Below, piece by piece: positions 1 through 9,206 of a DNA stretch of 64,000 nucleotides (position 1 is the stretch's first letter; every line of letters begins with the position of its first letter). Location: positions 1 to 64,000 of the forward strand of contig JACQFP010000042.1 of NCBI GenBank assembly GCA_016200005.1, in the 5' to 3' direction. The stretch comes from Verrucomicrobiota bacterium. Its GTDB lineage: Bacteria > Verrucomicrobiota > Verrucomicrobiia > Limisphaerales > PALSA-1396. A program made the position numbers and the translations under genes. The notes beneath the pieces are model-generated. The model saw only the letters and a program-made list of their open reading frames with translations. It did not search any database and was not told the DNA's origin.

Positions 1-2671
1 CCCCGATGGAGACATTTACTACCTCCGCCACGCTCCAGACCCAGAAGCCAAACCCATCGTTCTGCTCCATTGCCCAGTGTTCTGAATCCATTCCAACTTT
101 GATCGCACACTCTTTTCCAACTTTGTTTGCTACACGACATCCCGCATACAGGTTCGTGCCGGATGCCGCTAGCGCATAGACAGTTCGGTTCACCCCTGAA
201 GCCAAGGCAGACCAAGTACGCCCGTCCCATTTCGCAATATTAGTAGCTGCTGTCCCGCCCGCCGTGGAAAACAATCCTCCCGCATATAGATTCGTCCCGG
301 AAACCGCAAGGGCACCCACATAGTTATTCATCCCCAAACCCAAGGCCGACCACGCGCTCCCATCCCATTTGGCAATCCGGTTGGCCGCCACCCCGCCCGC
401 ATTGGTGAAACTGCCTCCCGCATACAGGTTCGTGCCGGACACTGCCAGCGCATAGACAGAATCGTTGACGCCCGACCCCAAAGCCGACCACACGCTGCCG
501 TCCCATTTGGCAATTCGGTCTACTGTCATTCCTCCAACCGTTGTGAAATAGCCGCCAACATACAGGTTGCTGCTGGACGCGGCTACTGCAAAGACGGACG
601 GGAATTGCACCCCTCCCATCCCCGACCCTAATGCTGACCACGTAATCCCGTCCCACTTGGCGATCCGGTTGGCCGTGATTCCGCTTGCCATATAGAAAAA
701 GCCTCCCGCATATAAGTCAGTGCCGGACACCGCTAACGCATAGACCTGATTGTTCACTCCTGAACCCACATTTGACCAGGCAGTCCCGTCCCACTTGGCT
801 ATCCAGTTGACTGTCGTCCCGCCCGCCGTGGTGAAATCTCCTCCGGCATAGAGGTTCGTGCCGGACACCGCCAAAGCATAGACAGTGGAGCCTGCACCCG
901 ATCCCAAGGCTGACCATGAGTTTCCATCCCATCTGGCAATATTATTGGCCGCCACTCCACCCGCAGTGTCGAACCTGCCTCCCGCAATCAAATTCGTACC
1001 GGACACCGTCAGTGCCTTGACGTAACCGAAGAAACTCCCAATTCCGGAACCCAAGGCAGACCACGCGCTCCCGTTCCATCTGGCAATCCGGTTGGCGGGA
1101 AGTCCGCCAGCCGTCGTGAAATAACCTCCCACGAAAAGATTCGTGCCGCTCACGGCGAGCGCATAGACGCCCGGAGATTGCACTCCTCCCAGCCCTGAAC
1201 CCAACGACGACCATGTACTCCCGTCCCATTTGGCTATGCCCATCACCGTCACCCCGCCCGCCATGCTGAAATCACCTCCCACATAGAAGTTCGTGCCGGA
1301 CACCGCCAACGCACGGACGTAGTTGTTCACGCCCGACCCCAATGCCGACCACATACTCCCGTTCCATTTGGCCACGTTCGTCGCTGCAATCCCCCCCGCC
1401 ATCGTAAACCTGCCTCCCGCGTACAGATCCATGCCCGACACTGCTAGGGCGGTGACGTCCGCGTAGTCTGATCCTTCCAATCCAGAACCCAAGGCTGACC
1501 ATGCAGTGCCATTCCATCGAGCCACACGATTCGCTTTCACCTCGCCAGCGATGGTAAAGCTGCCGCCAATGTAAAGATTGCCGGCACCGTCAACCACCAC
1601 GGCATTCACAATACCATCGGCCCCTGGCAATCCTCCCATGCTGACCCAGTCCGCGTCGCTGAACGTGGGGTCAATCCGCACGGGATAAACTGCCGAAGCA
1701 TCGTCCACCACCACGGCTAGCCGGGTAGCGGCAGGCGTCCCCGCCTGCCGTAGAGCCGAGGCTTCCAGCTCGGCGGATTCTGCTGTGTCCTGGAAATTGT
1801 GCGTTGGAAAAGTTGCAGGCGATGTCCGGGCGGCAGGATGCACGCCCTCCACGTCAGGCAGGATGCCCGACGCTACTTCCATCCGCGCTGGCAACTCGCG
1901 TCCCGTCGCATCCACCGCGCGGAGACGGTTGTAGGCAAGCTCTCGTCCGGAGCCGTCCAGCACCAGTCTTGCCCCGTGAGATAACAGGTCCTTTTGTTCC
2001 GCCGCTGTCCCGCCTGCCGAATATCTCACGGGGCGAGCGCCATTGACCAGCGGCTCAGCCTTTGCGCCGGTCACGTCCAGTTCCACGCGCAGCTCGCCTT
2101 CCCCTTCAGGCCGTTGTTCCACGATAAAATCCTGGCGCACGCCGTCAACGCTTACCGAGTATTCCTCCGTCAAGCCGGGCCGGATGAACCGGGCGATCGA
2201 ACCGTCCACCGTCACGTCACCGGCGCAAATCAGCGGACCCCTCACCCCGTCCCTCTCCCCATCGGATGGGGAGAGGGTGGCCGAAGGCCGGGTGAGGGGA
2301 TTGCTAACACCAAAAACAAAATCTTCAACCGGCGCGCACGGAGTGGCGCGCCCTACCTGGACGGCCACCACGCGGAAGGGTTCGCCGGCAGAATTGTCCG
2401 CAGTGGAACTGAGCCAGAGACCGTCGCGGGTCACCGTGCCTTCGAGTCCTTGGAAGGCGCAGCGCAGTTGCGCACCGTCCGGCGTGGCGCTGACTGACAG
2501 GCCGTCGCCCTGATACTGTTTTGTCGCCACGGCACCGAGTTGGTCCATGGGGATCGGCGTGGACTGGCGAGCGGCGAGAGGAGTGTCAATGGGCGATTGC
2601 GCGCCGATGGGCAGGGCCGTGAGGATGGCGACCACGGCGAGGTTGAACCCGTGGAAAATGATGGCCCTCAT
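1..2671 (-). CDS. Secreted repeat protein with about ten 46-50 residue repeats, C-terminus cut by window edge
   Basis: One open frame runs from ATG at 2671 to the window edge (about 890 codons) with no stop. The N-terminus (MRAIIFHGFNLAVVAILTAL) resembles a signal peptide. Residues about 40-330 form a non-repetitive region ending in a VYPVRIDPTFSDADW-type segment. Then follow ten repeats of the pattern ALAVSGTNLYAGG, FTTAGG, IAKWDG, WSALGSG, probably a beta-propeller or similar surface repeat fold. The function is unknown. An extracellular structural or adhesive role is inference. Three palindromic elements lie in frame in the N-terminal region. An eleventh repeat begins near 170 but loses the pattern after the LYAG motif, so the last 45 or so codons are different sequence. 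A stretch of unbroken frame this long on one strand is the main evidence for the gene. The start is chosen from the signal peptide. Confidence 0.85.
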   Translation of the reverse strand, partial: MRAIIFHGFNLAVVAILTALPIGAQSPIDTPLAARQSTPIPMDQLGAVATKQYQGDGLSVSATPDGAQLRCAFQGLEGTVTRDGLWLSSTADNSAGEPFRVVAVQVGRATPCAPVEDFVFGVSNPLTRPSATLSPSDGERDGVRGPLICAGDVTVDGSIARFIRPGLTEEYSVSVDGVRQDFIVEQRPEGEGELRVELDVTGAKAEPLVNGARPVRYSAGGTAAEQKDLLSHGARLVLDGSGRELAYNRLRAVDATGRELPARMEVASGILPDVEGVHPAARTSPATFPTHNFQDTAESAELEASALRQAGTPAATRLAVVVDDASAVYPVRIDPTFSDADWVSMGGLPGADGIVNAVVVDGAGNLYIGGSFTIAGEVKANRVARWNGTAWSALGSGLEGSDYADVTALAVSGMDLYAGGRFTMAGGIAATNVAKWNGSMWSALGSGVNNYVRALAVSGTNFYVGGDFSMAGGVTVMGIAKWDGSTWSSLGSGLGGVQSPGVYALAVSGTNLFVGGYFTTAGGLPANRIARWNGSAWSALGSGIGSFFGYVKALTVSGTNLIAGGRFDTAGGVAANNIARWDGNSWSALGSGAGSTVYALAVSGTNLYAGGDFTTAGGTTVNWIAKWDGTAWSNVGSGVNNQVYALAVSGTDLYAGGFFYMASGITANRIAKWDGITWSALGSGMGGVQFPSVFAVAASSSNLYVGGYFTTVGGMTVDRIAKWDGSVWSALGSGVNDSVYALAVSGTNLYAGGSFTNAGGVAANRIAKWDGSAWSALGLGMNNYVGALAVSGTNLYAGGLFSTAGGTAATNIAKWDGRTWSALASGVNRTVYALAASGTNLYAGCRVANKVGKECAIKVGMDSEHWAMEQNDGFGFWVWSVAEVVNVSIG
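150..1612 (-). repeat. Tandem protein-coding repeat array, ten units plus a partial one
   Basis: Units of about 138-150 bp each encode VYALAVSGTNLYAGG followed by an AGG turn, an AxxIAKWDG segment and WSALGSG. Ten full units are readable on the minus strand, with an eleventh starting near 170. Units differ in length only between WSALGSG and the next ALAVSG, where inserts such as LGGVQSPG occur. The shared DNA pattern suggests growth by unequal crossing-over. Confidence 0.85.
1730..1774. repeat. Two adjacent hairpins inside the first CDS
   Basis: GGCAGGCG (1730-1737) pairs with CGCCTGCC (1742-1749), and GCCGAG (1755-1760) pairs with CTCGGC (1769-1774). The host frame reads straight through, giving SAELEASALRQAGTPAATRL at about residues 300-314 and flanks. 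The low-complexity peptide and the paired hairpins look like an inserted palindromic element. Confidence 0.6.
2238..2299. repeat. Palindromic element type A inside the first CDS
   Basis: Outer arms CCCCTCACC (2238-2246) and GGTGAGGGG (2291-2299) enclose an inner 12-bp stem, CCCTCTCCCCAT to ATGGGGAGAGGG (2251-2277), with a CGG loop. It is translated in frame as roughly residues 125-145 (NPLTRPSATLSPSDGER and onwards). The same element family occurs at 12869-13014 and inside nuoM at 50889-50952. Confidence 0.85.
2331..2352. repeat. Short palindrome inside the first CDS
   Basis: GGCGCGC (2331-2337) and GCGCGCC (2346-2352) form a 7-bp stem around an 8-base loop. On the minus strand it is translated as VGRATPCAPV at about residues 107-114. 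It lies only about 30 bases from the type A element, so this part of the gene carries several palindromes in a row. Confidence 0.55.
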
Positions 2672-2817
2672 CAGCGGCTTGTCCGGTTGTGGATTGTGTC
2701 CTTTGAATTTTCGTTCCAAGTGTATGCGGTGAAGCTATCACCGCCGGAGGCGGAAAGTCAAGATCGCGGCTGGGTGGGGACGGCGACTGGAAGTGGCGGT
2801 CAATGCGCTGGTGGAAA

Positions 2818-2913
2818 AGCGGCAGAAGACTGCCGCACTCCACGACGCTTCGCGCGGTTCATGCGTCGCAGGCAATCGCTTTGGGTCTTGGAGTGCGGCA
2901 GTCCTTTGCCGCT
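2818..2913. repeat. Inverted repeat between two minus-strand genes
   Basis: Two 25-nt arms (2818-2842 and 2889-2913) are complementary at 23 of 25 positions by hand count. Each arm also contains a smaller GGCAG...CTGCC dyad. The element lies 30 bases past the histidine kinase stop (2943) and upstream of the repeat-protein start, so it may end kinase transcription, although there is no T-run. The rest of the 2672-2942 gap shows nothing else. Confidence 0.7.
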
Positions 2914-2942
2914 ATTGGCTGCGACCTAGATTGCGAAGGCTT

Positions 2943-4355
2943 TCAAGTCTTCGGGGTTTGCGTGGCGGGGAGCAGGATTGTGAATGTCGAACCTTTCTCC
3001 GGCTCGCTCGATACCTCGACGGAACCGCGATGCGCCTGTACAACGGCTTTGACAAGGCTCAAACCGAGGCCAAGCCCTTTTTCATTCCTGCTTTTGTCGC
3101 CACGATAAAGCCGGTCCCAAATTCGCGGCAACTCTTCTGCCGAAATTCCCAGGCCGGTATCTTTGACGCTGATGATGATTTGTCCGTTCTTTTGAGCGGC
3201 CACGATCTCCACTTTTCCGCCAGCCGCCGTGTATTTGATGGCGTTGTCGATGAGATTGGCGAGCGCCTGTTGAATGCGATTGCGATCGGCCTGAAGCGTC
3301 AGGTTCGCGGGCGCATTGGCGGTGAGGGAAATCTTTTTGTCCTCGGCAACGATTTGATAAAGCTCGATGACGTTGCTGATCAAGGCCGGCAAATTGATGT
3401 CCGTGATGTCGAGCTTCATGGTGCCGGTTTCGGCTTCCGAGATGTCCATCAAGGTTTTCAGCATTGTCAGGACGCGCTCGGATTCTTCCATTGAATCGGC
3501 CAGCGCTTCGCGGCAGGCTTCAGGATTGCCAGAACTCTGCAAGGCAAGTTCGGCCGTGCCGCGCAACCGCGCCATCGGCGTGCGCAAATCATGGGCGACA
3601 TTGTCCAGCGCCTCTCTCATGCCGCGAATGAGCGCTTCATTTTTTTCCAGCATTCGATTGAACAAATTGACGAGTTCATCGAGTTCATCATGGTTCTTGC
3701 GCGCTGGCACGCGGGCGTCCATCCGTCCAGTCTCAATGATGGAACGGACGGTTCGAATCAAGTGCCGGATGGGTAACAGCGCGCGTCGCGTCAAGAAAGC
3801 GCCGCCAGTGAAGCCCAAAACGATGACCGCGATCATGACGGTGGCAAATACGACGCGGAAATGGGCCAGCAGTTCTTCGGCGTTCTCCGTGCTCTTGCCG
3901 ACTTGCAACACGCGGCCGTCACTCAACGCGGCCGAAGCGAACATCCAGACCTTTTGATTGTTCTTGCCGGTCAGCGAAAACCACGGCTGCCGTTCCTCGA
4001 CGCCGATCAACTCGACTTTTTTCAAATCAAAGTCGCGCCATTCTTCCGGGACGCTGACGAAGAGCGCATTGTTGCGCGCGCCGACGATGCGCACAAAAAA
4101 AGCGTTCCGTCCGCTGTTCGGCGTGTTGAAAAACCTTTCGCTCAGTCCGCTCAGCCCGCCGCCTTCATACCAGGCGCGGTATTCCGCCAGCTTGGCGCGA
4201 ATGACTTCCCTTTCCTTCTGCTGAATCGACGAGGAGAGAATGAAATAGGCCAGCACAAACAGGGCGCAGGCGGTGAAAATAAAAAATGCCGAATACCAGA
4301 AATTCAACCGCAGGCTGAAGCTGCCGCTGGCGCGTTCAATTGGTTTTGAGGACAT
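2943..4355 (-). CDS. Membrane sensor histidine kinase (HAMP, HisKA, HATPase)
   Basis: This 470-residue protein senses an extracytoplasmic signal and phosphorylates the adjacent response regulator. One membrane helix lies near residues 15-45, followed by a periplasmic sensor region of about 120 residues and a second helix near residue 170. A HAMP linker follows ([14 protein letters not shown] onwards). The phosphoacceptor box is [14 protein letters not shown]. The ATPase domain shows the N-box LIDNAIKY, the G1 box DTGLGI and the G2 box [13 protein letters not shown]. Architecture and length fit the CusS/heavy-metal sensor kinase group, but the ligand cannot be read from sequence. Its start overlaps the end of the regulator gene by 20 bases, indicating translational coupling. 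The RND metal-type pumps are 20 kb away, so a regulatory link is only a guess. Confidence 0.93.
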   Translation of the reverse strand: MSSKPIERASGSFSLRLNFWYSAFFIFTACALFVLAYFILSSSIQQKEREVIRAKLAEYRAWYEGGGLSGLSERFFNTPNSGRNAFFVRIVGARNNALFVSVPEEWRDFDLKKVELIGVEERQPWFSLTGKNNQKVWMFASAALSDGRVLQVGKSTENAEELLAHFRVVFATVMIAVIVLGFTGGAFLTRRALLPIRHLIRTVRSIIETGRMDARVPARKNHDELDELVNLFNRMLEKNEALIRGMREALDNVAHDLRTPMARLRGTAELALQSSGNPEACREALADSMEESERVLTMLKTLMDISEAETGTMKLDITDINLPALISNVIELYQIVAEDKKISLTANAPANLTLQADRNRIQQALANLIDNAIKYTAAGGKVEIVAAQKNGQIIISVKDTGLGISAEELPRIWDRLYRGDKSRNEKGLGLGLSLVKAVVQAHRGSVEVSSEPEKGSTFTILLPATQTPKT

Positions 4356-5010
4356 AGCCGACTCCGCGCAGGGTATGAATCAACTTTTTCTCGAAGTCCC
4401 GGTCCACTTTGTTGCGCACGCGGCAGACCACCACGTCCACGACGTTGGTCTGCGGATCGAAGCTGTAGTCCCAGACATGTTCGAGGATCATCGTCTTGGA
4501 AACCACTTTGCCGGCGTTGCGCATCAGGTATTCGAGCAAGGAAAACTCCCGCGCCTGCAACTCGATATTTTGGTTCGCCCGCGTCACTTCACGTGTCACG
4601 AGGTTCATGCTCAGGTCGCCGACGGTCAATGTCGTCGGCTCGGTTGCGCTGGTGGAACGGCGAATCAACGCCTGCACGCGCGCCAGCAGTTCGCTGAAGG
4701 CAAACGGCTTTACCAGGTAATCATCGCCGCCACTTTGCAAACCCTTGATGCGGTCGTCCACCGAAGCCTTGGCGCTCAGGATCAGAACGGGCAGGTTGAT
4801 TTTTTTGCGGCGCAGTTCCTGCACAACGCTCAAGCCGTCCCGCTTGGGCAGCATGATGTCGATCACCGCCGCGTCGTACGGCGTGGACAGCGCCAGGTGC
4901 AGGCCCTCGTCGCCGTCGGGCGCGTGATCGACGGCAAAGCCGCTTTGCTTCAGCCCCTTGGTGACAAACGAGGCGATCTTCCGATCATCTTCAATGACCA
5001 ATACGCGCAT
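4336..5010 (-). CDS. OmpR-family response regulator
   Basis: A 224-residue DNA-binding response regulator and partner of the downstream kinase. The receiver domain (residues 1-115) has the acidic pocket VLVIEDD, the phosphoacceptor aspartate in [12 protein letters not shown], the conserved Ser/Ala in LILSAKA and the lysine in [12 protein letters not shown]. The C-terminal winged helix (about 130-224) has [21 protein letters not shown] and ends [10 protein letters not shown], typical of the CusR/CopR type. An upstream in-frame extension to 5208 crosses the terminator of the preceding gene and is not family-like, so ATG 5010, which gives the standard MRVLVIEDD start, was chosen. Confidence 0.94.
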   Translation of the reverse strand: MRVLVIEDDRKIASFVTKGLKQSGFAVDHAPDGDEGLHLALSTPYDAAVIDIMLPKRDGLSVVQELRRKKINLPVLILSAKASVDDRIKGLQSGGDDYLVKPFAFSELLARVQALIRRSTSATEPTTLTVGDLSMNLVTREVTRANQNIELQAREFSLLEYLMRNAGKVVSKTMILEHVWDYSFDPQTNVVDVVVCRVRNKVDRDFEKKLIHTLRGVGYVLKTN

Positions 5011-5116
5011 GAGGCAGACTTGGTTGCCGTCGCCGCGGGTTGGCGCCACAAGCACACTGCTCCCGTTGCGGTCGGCTTCCATAAGTCTGCCATGATTCGA
5101 GTTGCTGGTCACAAAG

Positions 5117-5152
5117 AAAAAGTTTTCCTGAAATCGACTTCGGGAAAACTTT
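5117..5152 (-). terminator. Rho-independent terminator of the Deg/HtrA gene
   Basis: Read on the minus strand, a perfect 10-bp stem, AAAGTTTTCC to GGAAAACTTT, with a 14-base loop is followed by TTTTTCTTTG. It begins 12 bases after the protease stop codon and separates this gene from the two-component pair. Confidence 0.85.
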
Positions 5153-5164
5153 GCGGTGGCCAAG

Positions 5165-6700
5165 TTACTTCTCTTTGCTCTCGTCCACGATGATGAATCG
5201 GCTGCCACCCTTGCTCCAAACCCGCACGAGCACCTTCTTCACCTTGATGTGCTTGCTGACTTCCACAGCTTCTTCCGCGTTCTTGACCGATTTGTGATCG
5301 ACCTCCTGAATTACATCGCCTTCGCGCAAGCCAGCTTCAAAGGAAGCAGAATTTGGGTCCACGTTCGTGATCAGCGCCCCACTCACACTGGCGGGGATTT
5401 TTAATTGGCTGCGCGCCGCCGCGTCAATGTCGCCGACCTCAACGCCGTTGAGCGCATCGCTCTCCTTTTCACTGGGTTCGCGAGTGCCAGCGGCGGCTTT
5501 TTCTTCCGCCATTTCCTTCAGCGTAACTTTGAAGGTCTTTTCTTTCCCGTCGCGAAGCACCTTGACATCGACTTTCTTGCCGGGCGGGGTCTGGCCAACC
5601 ATCAACTTCAAAGTCCGGTGGTCTTGAACGGCCTTGCCGTCAAACTCAATGATCACGTCCCCGTATTTCAATCCGGCTTCCGCAGCGGCGCTACGTTCCA
5701 TGACTTCCCCAACCAGCGCTCCGCCAGAGTCGGGCACTTTGAATTCCTTCGCGAGTTCCGGCGTTAATTCCTGAAGCATTACCCCCAAATAACCGCGCAC
5801 CACTTTGCCTCCGTGGATGAGTTGATCCATGACGCTGCGCACCAAGTTTACCGGAATGGCGAACCCGACACCCATGTTGCCGCCACTGCGACTGTAGATG
5901 GCGGTGTTGACGCCAACCAACCGGCCTTCCGCATCCACCAACGCGCCGCCGGAGTTTCCCGGATTGATCGCGGCGTCGGTTTGAATGAAGTCTTCGTAGT
6001 CTTCGATGCCCATGCCGCCGCGACCGGTGGCGCTGACGATCCCCATTGTGACGGTCTGGCCGATGCCGAAGGGATTGCCAATGGCCAGCACCACATCGCC
6101 GACTTCAATCTTGTCACTGTCGGCAAACGTAACGAACGGCAGGTCTTTCGCGTCGATCTTCAGCACGGCGACGTCCGTCTTAGGATCACGGCCGACAACT
6201 TTTGCACTGTATTCCTGTTTGGATTTTTCCTGGGTCACCTTGATTTCATCGGCGCCGTCCACAACGTGATTGTTCGTCAGGATATAGCCGTCCTTGGTGA
6301 CAATGACGCCGGAGCCGAGGCTGCGTTCCTTGAAGGTTCGCGGCTGCTGTGGCTGTTGTCGCCGTCGCGGCTGGTTCTCATCAAACTGGTCGCCAAAGAA
6401 CCTCCGGAAAAACGGGTCGCCAAAAAACGGAAGCATTTCCGGGGATGGATTCTTCACCGTCTTGGTCGTGAACACATTCACGACACTCGGCGCGACCTTT
6501 TTCACCACGGGCGAAAAACTCGTGGTCATTTTGTTTTCGCGCGTTACCGGCGATTCATTAACGACGATGGGCACCGTCGTCTTGGCCGATTTCCCGCCGG
6601 ACGATTTTTCAAATGCCAGGGTGGTTGTGACCCAGGTCAGCGCGCCGCCCATCAACGCCACCAGACCAATGGCTCCAATTCTTTTCCATGCAGTTTTCAT
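5165..6700 (-). CDS. Periplasmic serine protease of the Deg/HtrA family
   Basis: A 511-residue protease that degrades or refolds damaged envelope proteins. ATG 6700 is preferred over the longer frame to 6772: it follows a GAGAAAGG ribosome site and gives a good signal peptide (MKTAWKRIGAIGLVALMGGA). A Q/P/R-rich linker precedes the trypsin-like domain. The catalytic triad is His near residue 145 (TNNHVVDG), Asp near 176 (DPKTDVAVLKID) and Ser near 248 (NPGNSGGALVD). Two PDZ domains follow, one with GYLGVMLQELT and GDVIIEFDGK, the second at the C-terminus with GLREGDVIQEVDHK. Length and order match DegP/DegQ/MucD. The gene is monocistronic, with its own terminator. Which Deg paralogue it is cannot be settled by eye. 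Confidence 0.95.
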   Translation of the reverse strand: MKTAWKRIGAIGLVALMGGALTWVTTTLAFEKSSGGKSAKTTVPIVVNESPVTRENKMTTSFSPVVKKVAPSVVNVFTTKTVKNPSPEMLPFFGDPFFRRFFGDQFDENQPRRRQQPQQPRTFKERSLGSGVIVTKDGYILTNNHVVDGADEIKVTQEKSKQEYSAKVVGRDPKTDVAVLKIDAKDLPFVTFADSDKIEVGDVVLAIGNPFGIGQTVTMGIVSATGRGGMGIEDYEDFIQTDAAINPGNSGGALVDAEGRLVGVNTAIYSRSGGNMGVGFAIPVNLVRSVMDQLIHGGKVVRGYLGVMLQELTPELAKEFKVPDSGGALVGEVMERSAAAEAGLKYGDVIIEFDGKAVQDHRTLKLMVGQTPPGKKVDVKVLRDGKEKTFKVTLKEMAEEKAAAGTREPSEKESDALNGVEVGDIDAAARSQLKIPASVSGALITNVDPNSASFEAGLREGDVIQEVDHKSVKNAEEAVEVSKHIKVKKVLVRVWSKGGSRFIIVDESKEK

Positions 6701-7031
6701 AATTATGCCTTTCTCAAATGTGATCGAAACGCGCGGTGGCAGCCGACTTTTCGAAGTCAGCCACCGCGACATTCCTGATCTATTTCAAAATCATCGTTCT
6801 TTTGTTTAACTGTTCGAGAGGGATTCATCCAAACCCCAGTCGCTACATAGACAACTTGACATAGGCATTTTGCTCAGAGATTTCTCGAACATTACAAATT
6901 GTTAATGTTGGAAGCGGAAAAAAGCGGTCGGAGGCCTCGAACTCTCCAAAAGATGCTAGGGCGCTTTCTCCGAAAGCGCCGCGCGGCCGGCTCGGAGAGC
7001 CGGCCCTACCGGTCTGTCATGCCAGCCATCA
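6701..7031. other. Intergenic region upstream of the Deg/HtrA gene
   Basis: No coding sequence is supported. It must hold the minus-strand promoter of the protease and the 3' end of the MBL hydrolase transcript. A tandem hairpin element lies at 6960-7005. A perfect TTGACA at 6856-6861 points the other way but has no convincing -10 box. Confidence 0.6.
6960..7005. repeat. Tandem hairpins downstream of the MBL hydrolase gene
   Basis: Hairpin one pairs GGCGCTTT (6960-6967) with AAAGCGCC (6973-6980). Hairpin two pairs GGCCGGCTC (6985-6993) with GAGCCGGCC (6997-7005) around a 3-base loop. They start 27 bases after the MBL hydrolase stop on its strand and could stall transcription or protect the 3' end. 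There is no T-run, so a classical terminator is not shown. Confidence 0.7.
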
Positions 7032-8048
7032 TCACTTGCTTTGGACCAACTCTTTGCCGTGATCGCGGGCGTGTTGCTGGTGATCGTCAACGGCTGCAGT
7101 CTGAGGTTGAAACGGTTTGCCGCCCATTTCGACGTACACCTTCTCGACCTGGGCCGGAAAGAAATCGCCGACATAATGCGCAATCGGTTTTTGTTTCAGC
7201 AGAGCGGCCTTGATGTCATCCACCGCTGCCTTTACTTCTTCCGGCTTCTTGCTCGCGTACTTGCTGACCTGTTTCCGTAATTCAACAAAAAACTTCTGTT
7301 GGTCTTCGAGAACTTGACCTGTGCCCATGGGACCGTGCCCTGGGCAAATCGTTTTGGCGCCGAGTTTCTTGGCGGCGGCCAGAGTCTTGACCCATTGCTC
7401 CGCGTTGCCGTCGTTCATGTAGTTGTATGGGCCGTTCACGCAGGCGTCGCCGGTGAACAGGATTTTTTCCTTGGGCAACCACGCGAAGCCGTCGCCGTGC
7501 GTGTGCGCCACGCCGAAGTAATGCAACTCCACGCGATGTTTGCCGTCGTCGAAGATCATGTCCTTGTCGTAAAGCAGCGAGGGTGGTTTCAATTTGCTCG
7601 CGGCGACATCCTTGCGGCCCTTGGCGGCGTCTTCCCAGCGACCCGGCTTGCCGCCGTAATAGCCGGTTTCATACTTCTTCATCTCGTCAATGACGCCGAC
7701 GTGTGCGACCGGCACCGCGCCGTTGTCCACCCAGACTTGATTGCCGTAGGCGTGGTCGCCGTGATGATGCGTATCGAAGGCGAAACGAATCGGCTTGTCC
7801 GTGATGGCCTTGATCTTGGGAATGATCTCTTGCGCGCCGGACGGGAAATTGCCGTCGATGACCAGCACATAATCTTCAAAAACAATCCAGCCATTGTTGC
7901 AATGACCGTGGCCTTGGAGGTCGCCTTCATGGAAATAAACGTCCGGCGCGATTTGCTCCGCCTTGTTCACTTCGGCAGTGGAAAGGACGGGCGATAACAA
8001 AAGTGCCGCGAGGGAAGGAAGCCAAGCTGTTGAATTGGGAGAGTTCAT
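7032..8048 (-). CDS. Secreted metallo-beta-lactamase-fold hydrolase
   Basis: A 338-residue protein with a signal peptide (PSLAALLLSPVLSTAEV). The metal-binding HxHxDH motif is H94-H-H-G-D-H99. Further ligands are seen in AHTHGDGFAW (around residue 183), TGDACVN and CPGHGP. The fold binds one or two metal ions and hydrolyses esters, thioesters or lactams. The substrate is not identifiable. The closest resemblance is to the broad secreted group that includes quinoprotein-associated and choline-sulfatase-neighbour hydrolases. It is divergently oriented from the prepilin-like gene at 8275, with 226 bp between them that should hold both promoters. Confidence 0.88.
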   Translation of the reverse strand: MNSPNSTAWLPSLAALLLSPVLSTAEVNKAEQIAPDVYFHEGDLQGHGHCNNGWIVFEDYVLVIDGNFPSGAQEIIPKIKAITDKPIRFAFDTHHHGDHAYGNQVWVDNGAVPVAHVGVIDEMKKYETGYYGGKPGRWEDAAKGRKDVAASKLKPPSLLYDKDMIFDDGKHRVELHYFGVAHTHGDGFAWLPKEKILFTGDACVNGPYNYMNDGNAEQWVKTLAAAKKLGAKTICPGHGPMGTGQVLEDQQKFFVELRKQVSKYASKKPEEVKAAVDDIKAALLKQKPIAHYVGDFFPAQVEKVYVEMGGKPFQPQTAAVDDHQQHARDHGKELVQSK

Positions 8049-8274
8049 GGCGGGATGGTGACAAAATATTTTCTCCGGTCAAATGAGAAAGGTGCAGCGT
8101 TGAGCTTGCCTACCCTGACCTTGTTTCAAGATGGCGTATTCGACTCAACCTTCTGCGTGACATTTCGCGGGCGGGGTGGTCTATTTCTTATAGCAAGACC
8201 GAGTTCAGCAACCGCGTTTTTTACAAAGCAAGTAAAGGTCAGTTTTGGAGAGTTTTGTTCGAAAGTCATGAGTT

Positions 8275-9141
8275 ATGACGAAACTGTGCAATAGCCTCGT
8301 TCAAGCGAAGGAAAGTAATTCCCGAGGTCGCGCTTTCACACTTATCGAACTCTTGGTGGTTATCGCCATCCTTGGCATCCTGGCCGGCTTGCTGCTTCCG
8401 GCACTTTCCTATGCCAAGGCGCACGCGCGCTCGACCGCCTGCAAAAACCACCTTCGGCAAATGGGGATTGCTCTGCAAATGTACGTGCATGAGAACGGGA
8501 GTAAATATCCGTATGGGGTGAACCCTTATGCTCCCGAATTTGACGACGCAGTTGGAGTTGCGAACACGCGGTATTGGTGGGCGAAGCTTCTGCCTTACTA
8601 CCCGGTGAAGTGGACGGTCGCGAAATACCACTGTCCAGGATACAAAGGGGCAATAGTGGGAGAGGTCGGCAGTCGTCCTCCCTTTGGTGCCTACGCATAC
8701 AATCAGAGGGGAGTTCGACCACCTGTCTCCGGTCATCAGAATCCTAATCTTGGTATTAATATTCGTTTTCCCGACGACCAATTCGGTTTGGGACCAACCT
8801 ATCACAAATCGTCGCCGTTTCGGGCAGTTTCTGAAAGTCAAATAAAGGTGCCTAGCGAGATGTTGGCCATTTGTGAATCCAGGTTCTTAAACGCGAAGGT
8901 AAATGGCTATCCAGGCGGAGAGTGCGACACGCAATGCGGATTCTTGAGGTTTCCTTACAACGGCGCGGGAAACGAATTCGCTTTTGGCGAAGAACGACAC
9001 GGGAAGAATTACAATCAACTGTTCTGCGATGGACACGTTGCGGCCATGAATCCGTGGGTTTTGTTCAATCCCACGAATACCGCGCCGATGTGGAACTACG
9101 ACCATCAGCCGCATCCAGAACTGTGGATGCCGGACTACTAA
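8275..9141 (+). CDS. Prepilin-like protein with N-terminal methylation motif and DG-type tail
   Basis: A 288-residue protein. Residues 17-50 form the type IV pilin/pseudopilin signal [19 protein letters not shown], cleaved before Phe and with the key Glu at position +5, followed by one long hydrophobic helix. The tail has [13 protein letters not shown], the H-X9-DG-type ending found in the very expanded pseudopilin-like family of Verrucomicrobia and Planctomycetes. The type II secretion-like machinery needed to process it is not in the window. These proteins are usually monocistronic paralogues of unknown task, and this one stands alone too. The first ATG at 8275 gives a 16-residue leader, which is normal. 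Confidence 0.9.
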   Translation: MTKLCNSLVQAKESNSRGRAFTLIELLVVIAILGILAGLLLPALSYAKAHARSTACKNHLRQMGIALQMYVHENGSKYPYGVNPYAPEFDDAVGVANTRYWWAKLLPYYPVKWTVAKYHCPGYKGAIVGEVGSRPPFGAYAYNQRGVRPPVSGHQNPNLGINIRFPDDQFGLGPTYHKSSPFRAVSESQIKVPSEMLAICESRFLNAKVNGYPGGECDTQCGFLRFPYNGAGNEFAFGEERHGKNYNQLFCDGHVAAMNPWVLFNPTNTAPMWNYDHQPHPELWMPDY

Positions 9142-9206
9142 CCTTGCTCAGAGTAAGTACCGGACTGCAGGGCGTGACTGAGCCATTGGAGTTGAAACCA
9201 ACAAGC

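Noticed and set aside
2-85. Plus-strand open frame ending at 85 (PDGDIYYLRHAPDPEAKPIV)
   Set aside because: Only 27 codons inside the window, antisense to the long repeat-protein frame. Nothing decides for it without the sequence to the left.
6856-6886. Plus-strand promoter with perfect TTGACA at 6856-6861
   Set aside because: No acceptable -10 box at normal spacing and no plus-strand gene for 1.4 kb.
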